DNA of 23,517 bases from positions 1 through 23,517 of the forward strand of contig DATAES010000256.1 in assembly GCA_036257895.1 (NCBI GenBank), in the 5' to 3' direction. This stretch comes from DATAES01 sp036257895. GTDB lineage: Bacteria; Actinomycetota; Acidimicrobiia; Acidimicrobiales; JACDCH01. Positions 21,333 through 23,517 of the stretch are shown in pieces. How positions within the stretch are numbered: position 1 is the stretch's first letter; each line of letters opens with the position of its first letter. A program made the translations under genes and the position numbers. The notes under the pieces were generated by a model. That model had not been told where the DNA came from and made no database searches. It saw only the letters and a list, made by a program, of their open reading frames with translations.

Positions 21333-23208
21333 TCGATTCGACGTCCGAGCGCAGCAGAGTGCGGTAGTGCTCCGCGTACAGCCCGTCGGCCTCGAGCAGC
21401 TCACGGTGCAGGCCACGTTCGACGATGCGACCTTCGTCGACCACGAGGATCTGGTCAGCATTCGTGATCGTCGACAATCGGTGGGCGATGACCACCGCCG
21501 TCCGTCCGGCGAGCGCGGTGGCGAGCGCGCTCTGCACCGCCGCCTCGCTCTCGGAATCGAGGTGGCTGGTGGCTTCGTCGAGGACGACAACCGCAGGATC
21601 CTTGAGGAGCACGCGGGCGATCGCCACCCGTTGCTTCTCGCCGCCCGACAATCGATAGCCGCGTTCACCCACAACCGTGTCGTAGCCATCGGGGAGCCCG
21701 ACGATGACGTCGTGGATCTGCGCCGCACGACACGCAGCGTGGATCGACTCGATCGATGCGTCGGGTCGCGCGTAGCGCAGGTTGGCGAGCACCGTGTCGT
21801 GGAACAGGTGCGGGTCCTGCGCGACGACGCCGATGGCGGCACGCAACGATGCCTGCGTGACGTCGCGCACGTCGTGGCCGTCCACGCGCACCGTGCCGGT
21901 CGTCACGTCGTAGAGCCTCGGGATCAGGTTGCTGATCGTCGTCTTGCCACCACCCGACGGCCCGACGAGCGCGACGAGCTGACCCGGGTCGATGCTCGCT
22001 GTGACCCCGCGCAGTACGAACGCTCCAGGCGTGTCGGGCAACGGCTTGCCACTTGTCGGATCCGACTCGAGCGAGGCAATGGACACGTCGGAGGCAGCCG
22101 GATAGCGGAACCAGACGTCGTCGAGCTCGATCTGGCCGCGCGGTCGTCCGAGATCGGTCGCCCCGGGCGCGTCCACGATCGCGTTCGGCGTGTCGAGCAC
22201 CTCGAACACGCGCTCGAACGACACGAACGCGCTCATGATGTCGACGCGCGCGTTGGTGAGTGCAGTGAGCGGCCCATAGACGCGTGCCACGTAGGTCCCC
22301 AGCGCGACCATCGTGCCGAGGGTGATGGCACCGGAGATCACCAGGTGCCCACCCACCAGGTACACCGCCGCGGTCGCGATCGCGCCGACCAACGTCAGTG
22401 CGATGAAGAACACACGCCCGTACATCGCGCTGCGAACGCCGATGTCGCGGACCCGACCGGCGCGACGAGAGAAGTCGTCCGCCTCGTCGTCGTGCCGGCC
22501 GAACAACTTGACCAGCAGCGCGCCCGCCACGTTGAACCGCTCGGTCATCGTCGTGTTCATCTCGCTGTTGAGGTCCATCCCCTCACGGGTGATGGCCTGC
22601 AACTGCCGGCCGATGCGCTTGGCGGGAAGGATGAACAGCGGCAGCAGGATCAGCGTGAGAATCGTCAGCCGCCATTCGAGAAAGGCCATCGCGCCGAGCG
22701 TGAACGCGAGCGTCACGATGTTCGAGACGACCGACCCGAGCGTGCCCGTGAGCGCCCGTTGAGCGCCGATCACGTCGTTGTTCATGCGGCTGATGAGGGC
22801 ACCGGTCTGCGTGCGAGTGAAGAAGGCGATCGGCATGCGCTGCGTGTGGTCGAACAGCGAGCGTCGCAGTTCGAAGATGAGACCCTCGCCGATCTTCGCC
22901 GACCACCATCGCTCGCCGAGCGAGAGCAACGCGTCGCCGACGGCGATCGCCACCATCAGGAGCGCGAGCGAGGTGACCATGCCGTTGTCCTGCTGGGGGA
23001 TCGCGGTGTCGATGATGCGCTTGATGAATAACGGCGGCAGGATGCCGACCAGCGCCCCGAGGACGATCGTCACGAGGAACGCCAGCAGCATCCCGCGGTA
23101 GGGGCGAGCGAAGCTCCACACGCGCCGGACGAGACGACGATCCAGGTGCGCGCCTCGGACTGACGCGGGATCCGTGCCGAGCATGTTGTGCGGGCCCATG
23201 TGACGCAT
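21325..23208 (-). CDS. ABC exporter half-transporter (MsbA/multidrug type, fused membrane and ATPase domains)
   Basis: A 627-residue type IV ABC half-transporter that should work as a homodimer or with an unlinked partner. The membrane domain (about 35-320) has six hydrophobic segments, for example LLAFLVTIVLGALVGILPPLF and IVTLAFTLGAMAFL. The ATPase domain has Walker A GPSGGGKT (416-423, Lys422), Q-loop VAQDPHLF, signature LSGGEKQR (520-527, Ser521), Walker B VVVLDEATSHLD with Asp544 and the catalytic Glu545, and the switch His in IAHRLST, so it is a complete ATPase. About 27 extra residues lie between the A-loop strand VWFRYP and VLRGV. The substrate is unknown; lipids or drugs are usual. 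ATG 23208 has no ribosome binding site; TACCAT lies 8 bases upstream. Confidence 0.94.
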   Translation of the reverse strand: MRHMGPHNMLGTDPASVRGAHLDRRLVRRVWSFARPYRGMLLAFLVTIVLGALVGILPPLFIKRIIDTAIPQQDNGMVTSLALLMVAIAVGDALLSLGERWWSAKIGEGLIFELRRSLFDHTQRMPIAFFTRTQTGALISRMNNDVIGAQRALTGTLGSVVSNIVTLAFTLGAMAFLEWRLTILTLILLPLFILPAKRIGRQLQAITREGMDLNSEMNTTMTERFNVAGALLVKLFGRHDDEADDFSRRAGRVRDIGVRSAMYGRVFFIALTLVGAIATAAVYLVGGHLVISGAITLGTMVALGTYVARVYGPLTALTNARVDIMSAFVSFERVFEVLDTPNAIVDAPGATDLGRPRGQIELDDVWFRYPAASDVSIASLESDPTSGKPLPDTPGAFVLRGVTASIDPGQLVALVGPSGGGKTTISNLIPRLYDVTTGTVRVDGHDVRDVTQASLRAAIGVVAQDPHLFHDTVLANLRYARPDASIESIHAACRAAQIHDVIVGLPDGYDTVVGERGYRLSGGEKQRVAIARVLLKDPAVVVLDEATSHLDSESEAAVQSALATALAGRTAVVIAHRLSTITNADQILVVDEGRIVERGLHRELLEADGLYAEHYRTLLRSDVESIT

Positions 23209-23216
23209 TGGAGGGA

Positions 23217-23222
23217 ATGGTA
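23217..23222 (-). promoter_or_regulatory. Putative -10 box (TACCAT) of the ABC transporter gene
   Basis: TACCAT on the minus strand ends 8 bases before ATG 23208, and no Shine-Dalgarno sequence precedes that start. The same hexamer precedes the polyprenyl synthase gene. Confidence 0.35.
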
Positions 23223-23263
23223 AGCGGATTCTGCGTAAATCCCGCAGGGCTAACGTTGCACCC

Positions 23264-23350
23264 GGAGGGTTGCCTGAGCGGACGAAAGGGGCGGCCTCGA
23301 AAGCCGTTGTGGCCTCCGGGTCACCGTGGGTTCGAATCCCACACCCTCCG
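23264..23350 (+). tRNA. tRNA-Ser, anticodon CGA
   Basis: A class II tRNA of 87 bases. The acceptor stem GGAGGGT (23264-23270) pairs with ACCCTCC (23343-23349), followed by discriminator G. The anticodon stem GCGGC/GCCGT encloses the loop CTCGAAA, giving anticodon CGA (23298-23300) that reads UCG. A long variable arm (GGCCTCCGGGTCACC region) is typical of serine, and the T-arm GTGGG-TTCGAAT-CCCAC is perfect. The 3' CCA is not encoded. Confidence 0.96.
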
Positions 23351-23375
23351 CCGCGTGATCACGGTGCGGTACGTG

Positions 23376-23517
23376 TCACGCGTTGACGGCGCGGAACAGG
23401 GTCCAGAGTCCCGAGATTCCTCTGAGCGAGCGCTCGCCGATGACCTCGAATCGATGTTCGGTGCCCGCAGCGGCCAATGGGACGGACCCGGTGACGACGA
23501 CTTCGCCGGGTTCGGCG
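23376..23517 (-). CDS. Class III adenylate/guanylate cyclase, C-terminal fragment (5' end off window)
   Basis: Only the last 46 residues and the TGA stop lie in the window. They read EPGEVVVTGSVPLAAAG, then FEVIGERSLRGISGLWTLFRA, which fits the end of a class III nucleotide cyclase catalytic domain: the strand before the last helix (GEVLVS), a Gly/Ala-rich turn, then the ending that usually reads LKGVPGxWxLFxV. Such cyclases, often fused to other domains, are abundant in actinobacteria and make cAMP. The catalytic residues are outside the window, so activity cannot be judged. A cyclase-like domain of a multidomain regulator is equally possible. It converges on the tRNA gene, whose 3' end is 25 bases away. 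Confidence 0.68.
   Translation of the reverse strand, partial: AEPGEVVVTGSVPLAAAGTEHRFEVIGERSLRGISGLWTLFRAVNA

Noticed and set aside
21214..23031. 605-residue plus-strand frame opposite the ABC exporter
   Set aside because: Composition is His/Arg/Asp-rich without motifs, and the opposite strand holds every ABC ATPase motif in order.
23224..23247. Two overlapping small hairpins (GCGGATT/AATCCCGC and CTGCG/CGCAG) between the ABC gene and tRNA-Ser
   Set aside because: Stems are 5-7 bp, one is imperfect, and neither has a T-tract or a gene end beside it; chance is sufficient to explain them.
23264..23350. tRNA-Ser as an integration site for a mobile element
   Set aside because: No integrase, no duplicated tRNA 3' end and no foreign-looking genes within the visible flanks.

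Overview
The window reads as ordinary chromosome of a GC-rich (about two-thirds GC by eye) member of the Actinomycetota. I infer this from the BldC orthologue, the Leu/Val dehydrogenase, the 4Fe-4S PurF, frequent GTG starts, a lack of Shine-Dalgarno sites at many first genes, and a left-edge small protein of a type I know from actinobacteria. The gene mix resembles free-living Acidimicrobiia such as Ilumatobacter, but the rank below phylum is a guess. There is no transposase, integrase, phage gene or CRISPR array, and no gene-free stretch longer than about 300 bases.

Layout. (1) 1-407, minus: partial conserved actinobacterial protein running off the left edge. (2) 454-5714, plus: tightly packed operon of a DUF4910-type aminopeptidase, dTDP-4-dehydrorhamnose 3,5-epimerase (rfbC), an L-2-hydroxyglutarate oxidase-like flavoenzyme and purL. 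(3) 5716-6967, minus: SDR dehydrogenase and a GtrA-like membrane protein. (4) 7045-10180, plus: purF-purM-pyrE nucleotide operon, divergent from gtrA. (5) 10168-11220, minus: Leu/Val dehydrogenase; 11392-11598, plus: bldC. (6) 11748-12164, minus: FabZ-like dehydratase; divergent from it 12275-13969, plus: a double alpha/beta-hydrolase whose second half has lost its nucleophile. (7) 14042-15112, minus: polyprenyl diphosphate synthase; divergent from it a HAD hydrolase and a secreted GH73-like glucosaminidase. (8) 17406-18789, minus: xseB and xseA; divergent from them a metallo-beta-lactamase-fold hydrolase and a GH36 alpha-galactosidase. (9) 21325-23208, minus: ABC exporter; 23264-23350, plus: tRNA-Ser(CGA); the right edge holds the C-terminus of a class III nucleotide cyclase on the minus strand.

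Functionally the window serves purine and pyrimidine synthesis (purL, purF, purM, pyrE), surface sugar and envelope work (rfbC, gtrA, polyprenyl synthase, GH73), DNA repair (xseAB), amino-acid catabolism (ldh, LhgO-like) and regulation (bldC, cyclase). purS and purQ, which this short PurL needs, are not here.

I found no clearly new multi-gene system. The best leads are a recurring TANNNT box 6-9 bases before nine start codons, which points to widespread leaderless transcription; the half-dead tandem hydrolase; a perfect 12-bp hairpin inside purL; and the coupled MBL/alpha-galactosidase pair with a histidine-rich tail.
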